Part shown: positions 53,430 through 63,946 of the stretch, piece after piece
How the letters are laid out: each line of letters begins with the position of its first letter
Numbering within the stretch: the first letter of the stretch is position 1
Assembly (NCBI GenBank): GCA_036365455.1
Contig: JAWQUS010000016.1
Coordinates: forward strand, 16,329,001-16,393,000
Source of the DNA: Macrosoma leucophasiata
Lineage: Eukaryota; Arthropoda; Insecta; Lepidoptera; Hedylidae
DNA: 64,000 nucleotides
Reading direction: 5' to 3'
The notes under the pieces: generated by a model
What the model saw: the letters and a program-made list of their open reading frames with translations, nothing else
What the model was told of the DNA's origin: nothing
Database searches by the model: none
Made by a program: the position numbers and the translations under genes

Positions 53430-53665
53430 TTTCATATCAACCGGAGGATGTCCACTGCTGGACCAAAGCCTTCCCATAAGAAGGATATGCCTCGGCCATG
53501 TGGATTGGCGATTGTAGTAGCGGTAGTTCTATCGCAGGACGCGCTGCTCATCTTGCGTTATTGCATTTACTACTGCCCGATTGGAATGGTTTGACCGCCA
53601 TTGTTCGATTGACTGACTGCACTAGCGGAAGATCGCTGTAGTAGAAGAAAATTCTTATCCTAGTG
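53430..53665 (+). repeat. Dispersed repeat, partly shared with 7495-7600
   Basis: GGAGGATGTCCACTGCTGG is wording often seen in lepidopteran SINE/LINE tails. The later GATTGGAATGGTTTGACCG.. block matches 7497-7560. Element identity is not established. Confidence 0.45.
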
Positions 53666-53699
53666 GGCGGTGGGCTCGTCACATCACAACGCCAGCAAT

Positions 53700-54530
53700 A
53701 TAATCGACTTATACCTACGTACTGTTTTCATAGTTTCTCTTCAAATGGTTTTCATTACATTGCTTACTCTGAATTCGACTGTATTACGTGTTGTATCGAA
53801 ATACGAGATGGTACAAGCCGTTCGCATCTGTTATTGCAAAACTATAATAATATTTATAGTAGAATAATTATCATTGAAAGCAAATATTTATCATTTTGAC
53901 AATGATAAAATGATAAAAGTAAAAAAAAAATCACTCAATTGTGAAGAGGGAAACTGTCGAGCACTTAAAATAACATACAATTAAAACTATTCATTTCACA
54001 TAAACAGTCAAGTTATTTTATATTTTTAACTGTAAAATGATACAAAAATGTCAAAGAAACTAGTTTAGAAGAATTAAACAACTTTAAGTCTTACTCATTC
54101 CCAATCTAGTTTGCTTTCTATTTACAAACCCTAGAAAGCACGTGAAGTGATCTTCTAAAAATAACCTCATTTATATTTAACTGGCAGCACTTGTACCAAA
54201 CCGAAAGCATCTGCTTGCTGCGTTTAACATGCATTCTGGTTACGGGAAGCGCTCACAAATAATTAAAGTTAAATATGAAGACGTTGTTAGCACGCCATAC
54301 TTCACTGTCAAATAAATTTTACTCCGAATACATCGGTTGTCGGGTAGAATTTGGTGAATTTAATTTATGTATACTACTAACGATTTTTTGTAGCTCAGCA
54401 TTCGATTGGATAGCGCTCGTGACAATAATATGCATATTGGTGGTGTCAGATCCGGTGTGAAGTTTAACAGTGGCCCCACGGAGCTGTTAAGTGAACTTGA
54501 AGATCTTGACATACTTAATGACTGATGACA
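53700..54530. other. No gene or recognised element
   Basis: AT-rich; no supported gene. Confidence 0.5.
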
Positions 54531-54534
54531 TTTC

Positions 54535-54835
54535 TTCTAAACAACTTATTCGTAGTTTACATAAACTACAACTACTTTTTGCTCAACGGTGCGGTTTTCT
54601 CGTTCGTTTCTGCCCAGAATGTGTAAATTGGAGAACGAACTTCCTTCTGAGGTGTTCCCTCGGTGCTACAATATGGGGTTCTTCAAAAATGGCGTCAAAA
54701 GAGTCCTTCAGGGTTGGCAGCGCGTTGGCAACTCCCCTGGTGTTGCAAATATTCATAGGCGACGGTGACCACTTACCATCAGGTGGCCCGTCTGCTTGTC
54801 TGTCAACTTAATGTCTTAAAAAAAAACTACAAGGT
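54535..54835 (+). mobile_element. CR1/Jockey-type LINE, C-terminal remnant
   Basis: The frame ending at 54768 reads RMCKLENELPSEVFPRCYNM then GFFKNGVKRVLQGWQRVGN and SPGVANIHRRR, then stop. It is the same family as 11530-11830. Its 3' sequence CACTTACCATCAGGTGGC is followed by the start of another LINE. Confidence 0.65.
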
Positions 54836-54839
54836 TATT

Positions 54840-57570
54840 AGCCTCTTTTTATATTAAAAACAGGGTTCTATTTGGTGTAAAAATAATTACAATGATTTCC
54901 TTAACATTATTATAAGAGAGTATAATTTAGTCTTTACAAAAAAGTCGTTTGATGGTTGGGCGACTGTTGGAATAAACAAGAGTAGACACAGATTATATGA
55001 ACTGTACGGGGGAAGGTCTTTTAATCACACATTATCGTTTAAAAATTATGTTAAAATGTATTCGAAAATATTTAAGAGAGTGTGTTTTGCAGCCAAGGCA
55101 TTACACATTAAAAGTAAAATTAAAAACTCTAGTAACAAAATTAAAGCGACATGGAACGTAATCAATAGTGAAAGCGGAAAACACGTTGAACGCAATTCTG
55201 ATTTTAAATTAATTATTGACAATAAACAAGTTACTACTGACGAGGAAGTTGCGACAGCATTTGAAACATTTTTTGCTAATATTCCAGATTCTACAACCAA
55301 ACACCTGATTTCTTCTCCTACCGTCGCCGAATCATTATTGAAACAAACATGTACATGAAAGTAGCACTAGATTTAGTTTTAAATTAGTAAACACTTTAGA
55401 TGTTATTAATGCTTTTAAATCTATTAACATTAAGAATACAACTGATTTCTGGGGCTTATCTGTTAAAGTTGCATCTAGAATATTGGACATAATCGCACCT
55501 TACGTAGCGGCTATGTTTAATAATAGTATTGTAAGTGGTATATCTCCTGACTTAATGAAACATAGTAAAGTGATTCCTCTTTTGAAATCTGGTAGTACAA
55601 GTGACCCCACAAATTTTAGACCTATTTCAGTACTACCCACATTTAGTAATTTTTTTGAAAAATTAATGTTAAACCAGTCACTAGCCTATTTTAATCACAA
55701 TAAACTTTTACACGTTCGACAATTTGGATTCACCAGGGGTCGCTCAACTACTGACGCAGGTGTTGAGCTTATAAAACATATATTCGAAGCTTGGGAGGAA
55801 TCGCACGATGCTCTAGGGGTATTCTGTGACTTATCCAAAGAATTTGACTGTGTGCAACATAAAACTTTGGTCAGAAAATTATATCACTATGGTGTTCACG
55901 ATACCGCTCTTGAGCTTATGACTTCATATTTAAGCAATAGTACAATGTATGTTGATGTCAATGGAAAGAGATCTCTCGGGGCTTCAATGGATATGGGAGT
56001 CCCGCAAGGCTCTATTCTAGGACCGTTTCTTTTTTTAGTCTATATAAATGACTTGCCGTACATAATCAACGATAGTCAAGATATGGTATTGTTTGCTGAT
56101 GACACTTCTTTAATTTTTAAAATTAAAAGACAACAGGCTTTATTTGACGATGTGAACAATACTCTCTCTAATGTTGTACATTGGTTTAGTGCCAATAACT
56201 TATTGTTGAAACTTGTGGACCAATGTCAAAATAAATGAGGAAGTATTGAAGTTAGTAGACTCCACGGTATTTCTTGGCATTACCGTGGATGCTAAATTGC
56301 AATGGGGCCCCCATATTGCCAAATTGGCCAGTAGACTTAGCTCAGCAGCATTTGCAGTAAAGAAGATAAGATTATTGACGGACGAGGAGACGGCTCGGCT
56401 GGTCTACTTTAGTTACTTTCACAGTATAATTTCCTATGGCATTTTGCTATGGGGCAATTCCGCCGACGTCAATACTATTTTTGTTTTGCAAAAGAGAACA
56501 GTACGTGCTATCTACGGGCTAAGCCCGAGAGTTTCTCTGAGAGATAAATTTAAGGAAATAAACATTTTGACTGTTGCTTGTCAATATATATACGAAAACT
56601 TATTGTATGTCCAGAAAAATATTAATGAGTTTCCTACGAGAACGAATGATCATAATATGAACACAAGGAACAAATACAAGTTGTCCATGCATGTAACACG
56701 ACTGCATAGAGTAAGTAATTCTTTCAGAGGTCAGTGTATACGATTCTATAATAAAGTCCCAAAAAATGTTCAAAGTCTATCTGTAAATAAATTTAAAAAA
56801 GTAATTAAAGAACGTTTATACAAATGTAATTACTATAAAATTTGTGAATATCTCACTGATAGTACACCTTGGGATTGTAGCGATCGCTGCCAGGCTATTT
56901 CATAAAATTGTACTTATGTTAATAGATATTGATATTGTGTATGCTCTGGCCACAAACAGATTTTCTCTTCATCTATATTGCTATCTACGCACTGGTAATC
57001 ATAACAGTCATGCTCACTTTAATGTCTTTGCCTTCGGCGGCGTCGTGTGACGGGTTGCTCACTTCCCTTCAAAATGGTCGAGGAGAGCTATGGCTGCCAC
57101 ATGCGTCATACTCGTGAACGGGTGCTGATTGTGGGGACTGGTCTGTTGTGATTTGCGGGTGTTATTTTCTATCACGATAATAAGCTGTTGATGGGTATTT
57201 GCGTATGTGTTTATATGCAAATATTTATATGCCATGGACGTTCACATTATCTTTATTTTATTTAATAATATTTGTATTAAATCTAAGGTTTTGACAAAAG
57301 AGCAACACGCTGAGTTTGTTGGGTAGCGGAGTTCTTCTCAGTAGTGCCTGCACTTGGAACTCTGCTAAGTGAATGACTATGATTATGACGAACAGATTTT
57401 TCATTTTCTTCTATGAAGGAATTGAAAAAATTGATGATTCACGTATCGGTTAAATATTATTATTAAATTGGTATTTATTAATACCTATTGAATTATTATT
57501 ATAAGTCATTCTCTCTAGGTAGCTTATAACCCGACAATGCAAAAGTGTCCTTGTAGACCAATTTGAAATA
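54840..57570 (+). mobile_element. CR1/Jockey-type LINE, decayed
   Basis: Coding remnants 54900-56905 are followed by a 3' untranslated region sharing GGAGTTCTTCTCAGTA and TGGAACTCTGC.AAGTGAAT with the minus-strand copy at 25725. It ends TTTGAAATAAATGATTTGAA near 57570. The endonuclease domain is missing. Confidence 0.7.
54900..56905 (+). pseudogene. LINE reverse transcriptase with frameshifts and a deletion
   Basis: Frame one (to 55358): KSFDGWATVGINKSRHRLYE and KALHIKSKIKNSSNKIKATW, the RT-upstream linker. Frame two (55360-56238): PLLKSGSTSDPTNFRPISVL, RQFGFTRGRSTTDAGVELIK, GVFCDLSKEFDCVQH, MGVPQGSILGPFLFLVYIND and the catalytic FADDTSLIF. Frame three (56213-56905): KLVDSTVFLGITVDAKLQWG to SFRGQCIRFYNKVPKNVQSL. 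Compared with 26122-26960 it lacks about 20 codons where frames two and three meet (the RKTKCIKF region). It cannot make a full protein. Confidence 0.8.
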
Positions 57571-57579
57571 AATGATTTG

Positions 57580-57960
57580 AATTTTAAAGAACGCTTTCAT
57601 AAGACTATTCAGAAATATTCAAGATTTATCCTTACAGCGTCGCCGTCTTCGTGTCCCAGGTGTGTCTGTGCTGCTAATACATTCTGTACAAATAGAAGAA
57701 AATGTATCATACCGTTTTTACAAATACAGTGATATATAGCTTCAATGGGATATAATTCTCCGGAGACTGGAATTGATCACTTTTAAACTTGTTTTGTTTC
57801 CGTATAGATAACAAATGATATCGTTTGTATGATACATTTTTTATGCTAGTGAAATGATACATTTTCTTTTATTTATTATTGGTACAGTTCAGTGAAGCAC
57901 ATGGGCCTTATTTAATCTCAAAGAGAAAAGGGAATTCGTTCCTAACTGACTTACCATTTT
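57580..57960. other. No gene or recognised element
   Basis: Unique-looking sequence between a LINE 3' end and a SINE-B. Confidence 0.45.
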
Positions 57961-57964
57961 AAGG

Positions 57965-58190
57965 GTATCAAGCCACTGGGTAGTGTTACACTGGGTTCCA
58001 TCCCCGGATCGGAGGTAGATTGTGATTTTCCCAATTTTTGGAAGTTTCCCAGTGCCACCCTCGGATTTTGATGATGTGTCCGGAGATGGGAATTGGCTCG
58101 CCATATACAACATGGGACAGAAATGTAGCTGACGATTCGTTGATGTTTGCATGCATGCTTGAATGCATGCATGCATTTTCTGCTTCAAAA
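57965..58190 (+). mobile_element. SINE-B, old copy
   Basis: TGGAAGTTTCCCAGTGCCAC, GATGTGTCCGGAGATGGGAA, TTGGCTCGCC and TGCATGCATGCTTGAATGCA follow the SINE-B order with many changes. The head is unrecognisable. Confidence 0.55.
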
Positions 58191-58251
58191 GAGTAGGCTT
58201 TTAGGGAATGCATAACTTAATGCGTAACGGTCTCAATCATGCATGACGGAA

Positions 58252-58610
58252 ATAATAATAATGTCAACCCTTGACACGTCCCGCTGTTGGGCCCGAGTCT
58301 CTCCCTTTTTTGGGGGGAGGTCTGGAGCTTACTCCACCACGCTGCTCCAATGCGGGTTGGTGGAGATACGGGTTAGTGGTCAATCCGCTGTTGGATGTTT
58401 TCAAACCGCCCATAAGGCCTCCGACAAGATTTAAGGACTGCTATCTATCGAGAGCAAGCGGGACCGACGGTTTAACGTCCTTCGAAGCACGGAAACGCGC
58501 ATTTTAATTTGCCACTAGCGGTCACCCATCATACACCCAACCGCGCCCCGTATCGCTTAACCGAGTAAATCGCTTACGATATACACCAGCCGCGCGGCCA
58601 TGCGCGCTTC
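58252..58610 (-). mobile_element. SINE with 5S rRNA-like block, copy 3
   Basis: Minus strand: head CGCGCATGGCCGCGCGGCTG, then CTCGGTTAAGCGATACGGGG, CGCGGTTGGGTG and GATGGGTGACCGCTAG, the clearest 5S-like run of the three copies. The 3' end GCCCAACAGCGGGACGT is followed by an (ATT)-type tail. Confidence 0.7.
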
Positions 58611-58849
58611 GTTAATATACGAAAATTATCATCAAAATTGTATTGCTGATAATTTTCGATAATAAATATCTAGTGAGTGAGACTAAGTGAATAATAAACT
58701 TTACAGTGTATTTAAATTATTAATACAATAATAAAAATGTGAGAAAACATGAACTGGAAAGATCAAAGTTATTACATCAAGTTTTATTAAATTCTGCGAA
58801 CGAGTAATAACGCTGTAGAATTTCTTAAAGCTACAAGAACCCAATGTAG

Positions 58850-59945
58850 TAATTTAATTAACACAATACAGACTTGATTTCGAATAGACATGTTCATTTA
58901 CATAATTTTCAATCACTGTGGGCGTGTTTTGAAAGTCAATGCCTATTGCTTTTCTTTGATAAATTAGAACAACTCTGTTTAGTTAACGATTTATCTTTAA
59001 GGGCGATTATTTTTAAAATTTGATAAACGTTTTTTAATATATCGGAGTAAATAGGGAAAAATTGACCTTATTTTCATAACCACAGGGCCTTAAATGTTAA
59101 AATAAACAAAATTTATATTAATAAAAAATGCGATAATACTACCGCCACTGCGATCTCCAATCCGAGCAATCATGCGAAGCGTGGGCAATTAGGGCATATC
59201 CCCCATATGGTGAAGCTTTTGTCATTTTGTCCAGCTGTGGGCATATTTCGGCTGATATGATTATGATTATTAAAGGCATGAATATGAGATCTACTAAGCA
59301 GGATATCCATTCTAAAGGAGATGTTGCGAGCTCGGCTCTGGTTCGTACACGACCTCAAAAAATGGGTAAATTAAAGAAGAATCCGAAAAAAATACAATTA
59401 ATTCATTCAAGAATATATTTAAGAGTTACTACCACATTTAATTCAAACGATTTTATCATTTTCAACTATGTTCAACATGGCGGCTATACAGCCGACGCTT
59501 GGGATCAATCGATTTCGACAGTATTTAGAAAGTGTTACTTTTTTCTCCAAGTACTATATAGTCAAAATACAATTTAAAAAATGAAAATGTCAAAATGACA
59601 CAGGCTGCCATATTCGCCATTTTGGTTTTGAGTTGCAATTCTAACTGCAAAGAATGTTTTGTAACTGCAAACAAAGCTAAATAAGTGATAATATGCAGTA
59701 AAAAACGTTATTATATTGATTTTGTCTGTTTAATGATATTGTGTACAATACATGGCCGGAGGTCCATACATTTTTGCAACATCTCCTTTCATATAACTTG
59801 CTAGAAGGAGCCGATGTAGAAACGTAATTAACGCAATACTGACTTAATTTGGAATAGATACGTTCATTTCCATAATTTTCAATCGCTATGGACGTGTTTT
59901 GAAAATTAATATAGATATCCTTTGACTTGTTAAAACAAGTTCAGC
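58850..59945 (+). repeat. Two-copy diverged repeat 970 bp apart
   Basis: 58850-58975 and 59820-59945 share AATTAAC.CAATAC.GACTT, CATTTCCATAATTTTCAATC and TGGGCGTGTTTTGAAA-like blocks. Between them a 116-codon open frame (59227-59577) shows no domain. Confidence 0.55.
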
Positions 59946-60065
59946 AAGTTTATTATGACTCCGAGAAACTGGTTAGGTGCGAGTTGAACTTACGCGTAAA
60001 AAGTGCCCAATGAATGAGAAATTTCTCATTACTTTAAATACCGTAAGTAAACAATATTTTTTTCA

Positions 60066-60262
60066 TGTATGTATCTTCACGCCAAGTCCCTTACGGGGTA
60101 GGCAGAGAGTGTGGTGCGCCAGATATCATGGTGCTGACACACCTGCCGTGCTTATTCACATGTATCATTTTCTTCACACATGCACCCCGATTCCTAAGAC
60201 TTTTGATCCCAACCTCAGACAGCACTGGACCTATTTGGTCATTGTAAGTATGTCTCGGTCTT
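60066..60262 (-). mobile_element. SINE-D copy
   Basis: Inverted: GTATGTATCTTCACGCCAAG, GGTAGGCAGAGAGTGTGG, then CCCCGATTCCTAAGACTTTT and CCTATTTGGTCAT. The longest SINE-D copy of the window. Confidence 0.6.
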
Positions 60263-60344
60263 CCTGCCCCCCCCTGCGACTATCCACATTTCCATTGTTT
60301 ATATGTTTAGTCATTCGCTCGTTCGACTTTCTTTCTTTATCCCC

Positions 60345-60469
60345 GAACCATCGGTACTGCCATTTTTCTTTTTCATTCTTTTTTTTTCATTTTATAGTTT
60401 ATAAATATTCAGCTATAAAATGAAAAAAAAAAAAGAATAAAAAAGAAAAACGGCACGTACCGATGGTTC
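60345..60469. repeat. Long inverted repeat, homopurine/homopyrimidine
   Basis: Arms of about 55 bp: GAACCATCGGTACTGCC, T/C-rich run, TTTTATAG, then a 15-base loop and the complement ending TACCGATGGTTC. The arms contain mostly T/C or A/G runs. Confidence 0.75.
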
Positions 60470-60479
60470 AAGCGTACAC

Positions 60480-60878
60480 TTAGCCCCACACTTAGTATTA
60501 CCTTAGCATTTACCTTATTATTCTCTGCTTATGGTGCTGTTGTATACATACCTATATACATAACATACCTACACAAACAACTAGACCCGAAGCAAATATC
60601 TGTAGGATATACAAATGGCAAGTGTCATCCCACACCTGATTTATAAAATCTGATGGATTTAATATTAAAAAAACAAAAAGGTGAAAAATACGACATGAAA
60701 GTTTGCATATTACAAACACCACAAGGACAAACAACGTTGCGAAGAAAATCTAGTTATTAAATAAGGAAGGTCTCTAGAGAAAAGCTCAAGGATACGGTGC
60801 CTTAGTCTTAATTAATCTATCCACAGTATCTAATAGCTCGCCGTTGCTGTATATCGGATGGTAATTTATAGCTTCCAT
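60480..60878. other. No gene or recognised element
   Basis: Unique-looking AT-rich sequence. Confidence 0.45.
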
Positions 60879-60882
60879 ATTA

Positions 60883-61297
60883 AGGCGCGGGCCTACCGAG
60901 ACGCATGCTGTGCACAGACACTCGGCGCATTTTAGCTGCGTGTATTAATTTGTTTGACAACGTGGGTCAATGTTTCCACTGGAGTGCATGAAGACCCACA
61001 AATAATTTATAGCGTGGCGTGGCACGGCGCACGGAGGCCACGCACGTCCCACTGCAATCCAAGGATAGATAAGAGAGCTGTACATAGTCGTGGGCCATAT
61101 TCGTGTACTCCCAGTGGAAACGTAGACCCACGTTGATAGCGTTGAGCTTTGTTACCGCCTATTCGAGCTAGTCACGCATGTGTCAGTGACGTCAATTCAT
61201 GTCTAGCCTCTTCGTGGTTTGCAGTGGACACTACCACATACAATTTCATATAATACACGTGCGCAGCCTCTCCGTGCGCCGCGGTGGGACCGCGCCT
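60883..61297. mobile_element. TTA-flanked inverted-repeat element
   Basis: AGGCGCGGGCCTACCG at the left and CGGTGGGACCGCGCCT at the right, with TTA on both sides (60880-60882, 61298-61300), suggest PIF/Harbinger. A second inverted repeat lies inside: CGTGGGTCAATGTTTCCACT against AGTGGAAACGTAGACCCACG, about 60959-61131. Confidence 0.65.
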
Positions 61298-61387
61298 TTA
61301 TGGTCGCAGAGGCATTATTACAATTGGAAACAAGAAAGGATGTTATTGTTCATGTAATTGAATTTGCAACATAACTAGTGTAGTGTA

Positions 61388-61603
61388 GTTCACATTGATG
61401 TTAAGTGATGACTGCAGCCTATACAAAGACCAGAGGTCAAAATGCAGACGCTTGTCACTCCTGAGATCTTAGTTGTTTATGTCTCTGTAATAGTTATTAC
61501 GGGGCCATACATCATCATCTAACCGGAACACGATAGTGCTGAACACTACCATTTGGCGGCAGATAGATAGGCCCTCGAGCTCCTACACTGGAACTCTACC
61601 ACC
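61388..61603 (-). mobile_element. SINE-A subfamily II
   Basis: AGTTCACATTGATGTTAAGT to GGAACTCTACCACC, with AATAGTTATTACGGGGCC and TTTGGCGGCAGATAGATAG. The middle GTGGTGCCTA part is deleted. Confidence 0.7.
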
Positions 61604-61948
61604 ATTAAGGTAATATTAGATGGTATTATATGCCCTGTAAGCGTCGGAACGTGACGACTCCATCGCTCTTTAGTGGAGGAGAATTCATCCGTTAACACAG
61701 TCAGCCAATCGAACTATGGTGGTTATGAAGTGATGAGTTATGAAATGAATAGTTTTGTAGTAATCTGTTTGCTAAGTGAATTATTTATGTAGTGATGTAG
61801 TTGTGAAAAGTTGAGTCCGATAAGGCCGTAGAAGAAATAACAACGCGGGATGTCCAGCCTTAAAAACAACGGCCACTACGATCGCCAATCCGCCCCCGCC
61901 AAGCGTGGTGATTATAGCCCATTCTCCCCTAATGACGCACAACATCGC

Positions 61949-62125
61949 CACAGTATAAATATGAACAGTATGAAAACTACGTACAAAACGTTGAAACCGC
62001 ACACTCACACAAACATGCGCATCGACGTGGCCCCTTAGCGGTTTGCGTGGTGATGCAGCAGCGAGTTACTCGACTACGCTACTCGTCACAGCTACTCGAG
62101 CGTCGATGCGCATATTTGTACTGTG
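61949..62125. mobile_element. Foldback element with 7-bp duplication, copy 2
   Basis: CACAGTATAAATATGAACAG to CATATTTGTACTGTG, with flanks ACATCGC and ACACCGC (6 of 7). The right arm has lost the part corresponding to GAACAGT...GCACACTC of copy 1. Confidence 0.6.
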
Positions 62126-62137
62126 ACACCGCTGTAA

Positions 62138-62200
62138 GTGTCTTTGAGGAAGGTTTTGTCCAGCAGTCGAAGTCTTTCGGTTGGAGTGGTGATTAAATAA
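62138..62200 (+). mobile_element. RTE-like LINE 3' end
   Basis: GTGTCTTTGAGGAAGGTTTT and GTCCAGCAGTCGAAGTCTTT match the very end of the frame at 1720-1770 (..DFVQQWTS). It ends in an AAATAAT-type tail. Confidence 0.55.
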
Positions 62201-62209
62201 AAAAATAAT

Positions 62210-62640
62210 AATAAAATAGAAAAGCGATAATTCGCACTCGAATAAACATGAAAATATGTTGTCGCTTTAAATTAAAGGCACCATTGACATCACAACTTAA
62301 TTTAGTTACAACGCAGCCTTTCACAACGAATTAAATCGTTTTTGCTAAAGCTAGCAACCTTGTCCCAAGGACTTATGATTTAAGGCTTTTGAAATACAAA
62401 TTAGAAACTTTTGACGTACACGTTCATTAGAAGTGTTTTAGGAGACATTATATTTATATAAAAAAATAATTACGAATATTTAATGAAAATATACTGCAAG
62501 TACTTAAAACTTCTCATAATAATAATATAACTTCAGGGCATATTAAGCGAGTTGAATAAAATGTTACATTAATAAATCCCCAAAAATAAACTAATGTTAG
62601 ATAGTTAAAACTTACTTCAGTTTTGAACTGTCTGTGACAA
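62210..62640. other. No gene or recognised element
   Basis: AT-rich sequence without a recognised element. Confidence 0.45.
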
Positions 62641-62644
62641 CCTC

Positions 62645-62935
62645 TCGTATGGATAGATCCAATTTCATCATGTCTGCCGTAGGACGTCCTCCATGCCGAC
62701 CGATCGGAAGCGACGTGCATCCAGCGGGTACCTGCAGCCATGACTAGGTCGTCGGTCCGTCTTGCAGGTGGACGTCCCACGCTGCGCTTGCCGATACGTG
62801 GTCTCCACTCGAGAACCTTTCTGCCCCAGCGGGTATCGGTTCTCCAAGCTATGTGCCCTGCCCATTGCCACTTCAGCTTGGAGATCTGCTTGGCTATGTC
62901 TGCGACTTTCGTTCACCTACGGATTTCTTAATTTC
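62645..62935 (-). mobile_element. RTE-like LINE, C-terminal fragment
   Basis: Minus frames give VADIAKQISKLKWQWAGHIA, WRTDTRWGRKVLEWRPRIGK and RSVGRPPARRTDDLVMAAGT, then RWMHVASDRSAWRTSYGRH. The same block as 1515-1770, with a frameshift near 62790. Confidence 0.75.
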
Positions 62936-63040
62936 TGATTCGATCCAGTAGGGAAACGCCGAGAATAGGTCCACTTTATTGAGAAGATTATAGGGTTTTT
63001 TTTTCTAATTCTTATGTAACAGACAAAGTAATTATCACAG

Positions 63041-63150
63041 GGCTTCAGTAGCTCAATTGGAAGAGCGGCTGGACTAGATTCCCAGTAGGTCGCGAGTTCG
63101 AGCCTCGCCTGAAGTCAAATTTTTCTTTCCATTTTTCTTTAAAAATAAAA
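63041..63150 (+). mobile_element. T1 element with intact cloverleaf
   Basis: 63041-63116 folds well: acceptor GGCTTCA/TGAAGTC, D stem GCTC/GAGC, T stem GCGAG/CTCGC around TTCGAGC. Only the anticodon arm has a mismatch (CTGGA/CCCAG, loop CTAGATT). It is followed by the T1 tail CAAATTTTTCTTTCC. A real tRNA is possible but the shared tail argues for a SINE. Confidence 0.6.
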
Positions 63151-63159
63151 TAATTATCA

Positions 63160-63590
63160 CTGCTTATTTCTATAGATCATTATTGTTGATTAAAATATTG
63201 CCTTTGTGTGATTTTATTGACAGTAAAAAATATTAATCGCCAACATTAGCTCTGTCATTTGTAGCTTAGTCTTCGAATTCAAATATTCCTAATTATAATT
63301 TTTTCAAACAAAAAAAACATTTTTTTTTTACTTCATTTTAGAAAACAAAAATAAAGAAGAAATAATATAAAAAACAAACAGTTGATTTAACTTTATAAAT
63401 ACTTAAAAACTAATAACCATTTACATGTTTCCGCATTTAGAAGTCTAGGTAATTACTTCTGTTCAGACCTTAATAATAGTAACATATATTTAGAGTAAAA
63501 TGGTGAAAAACGCTCTATCAGAAAATATGCCCCACTTGGAATATAAAGCACACCAAACTATCATTTGTAATAGTTAAAGCGCCAATCGAT
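63160..63590. other. No gene recognised; possible upstream region of the last gene
   Basis: AT-rich. It may hold the promoter of the gene starting near 63600, but I cannot point to a TATA box or initiator with confidence. Confidence 0.4.
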
Positions 63591-63599
63591 AGATAGCAG

Positions 63600-63705
63600 T
63601 AGTACTCAAATTCGTTGAGGCAAGCGGCTGCGGTTCGTTTAAAGTTAAGAAAAAAAATCAAAATCTTTAAAAAAAAATGTGCGGCTTGTAACACAACTTA
63701 TGTGG
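63600..63705 (+). other. Predicted 5' untranslated exon
   Basis: Ends TTATGTGG before the donor GTGAGTATTT (63706). Contains only a five-codon upstream frame (MCGL stop at 63678). The left boundary is a guess. Confidence 0.45.
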
Positions 63706-63940
63706 GTGAGTATTTATAAGTATTTTTCACAAATTAAAGTAATGTTTTTAAATGAGTGTGAACGATTTAAGATTTAAGATGGGTATTTAACCTTCATAAA
63801 ATTACCGTTTTTTTGCAAGTTTAAGTTAGTTTTAGGTACTAAGCCCTGGGGCGTATTTTCGTACGTTTTGTGAAATACGCCCCGATTTTGTAGGTGAAAC
63901 ATGCCTCAATTTTTAAAGCGCTTAAATTTGTTTTCTACAG
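63706..63940 (+). other. Predicted 5' intron of the last gene
   Basis: GTGAGT at the start and TTTGTTTTCTACAG at the end, 235 bp. It contains a hairpin GGGGCGTATTTT/AAATACGCCCC at 63848-63883. Confidence 0.55.
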
Positions 63941-63946
63941 ATAATT

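Noticed and set aside
59227..59577. 116-codon plus-strand open frame
   Set aside because: No domain, no splice sites or start context, in AT-rich unique DNA beside a local duplication.
63041..63116. Functional tRNA gene (apparent anticodon AGA)
   Set aside because: Anticodon-stem mismatch, no long variable arm as expected of a serine tRNA, and the T1 tail follows directly.
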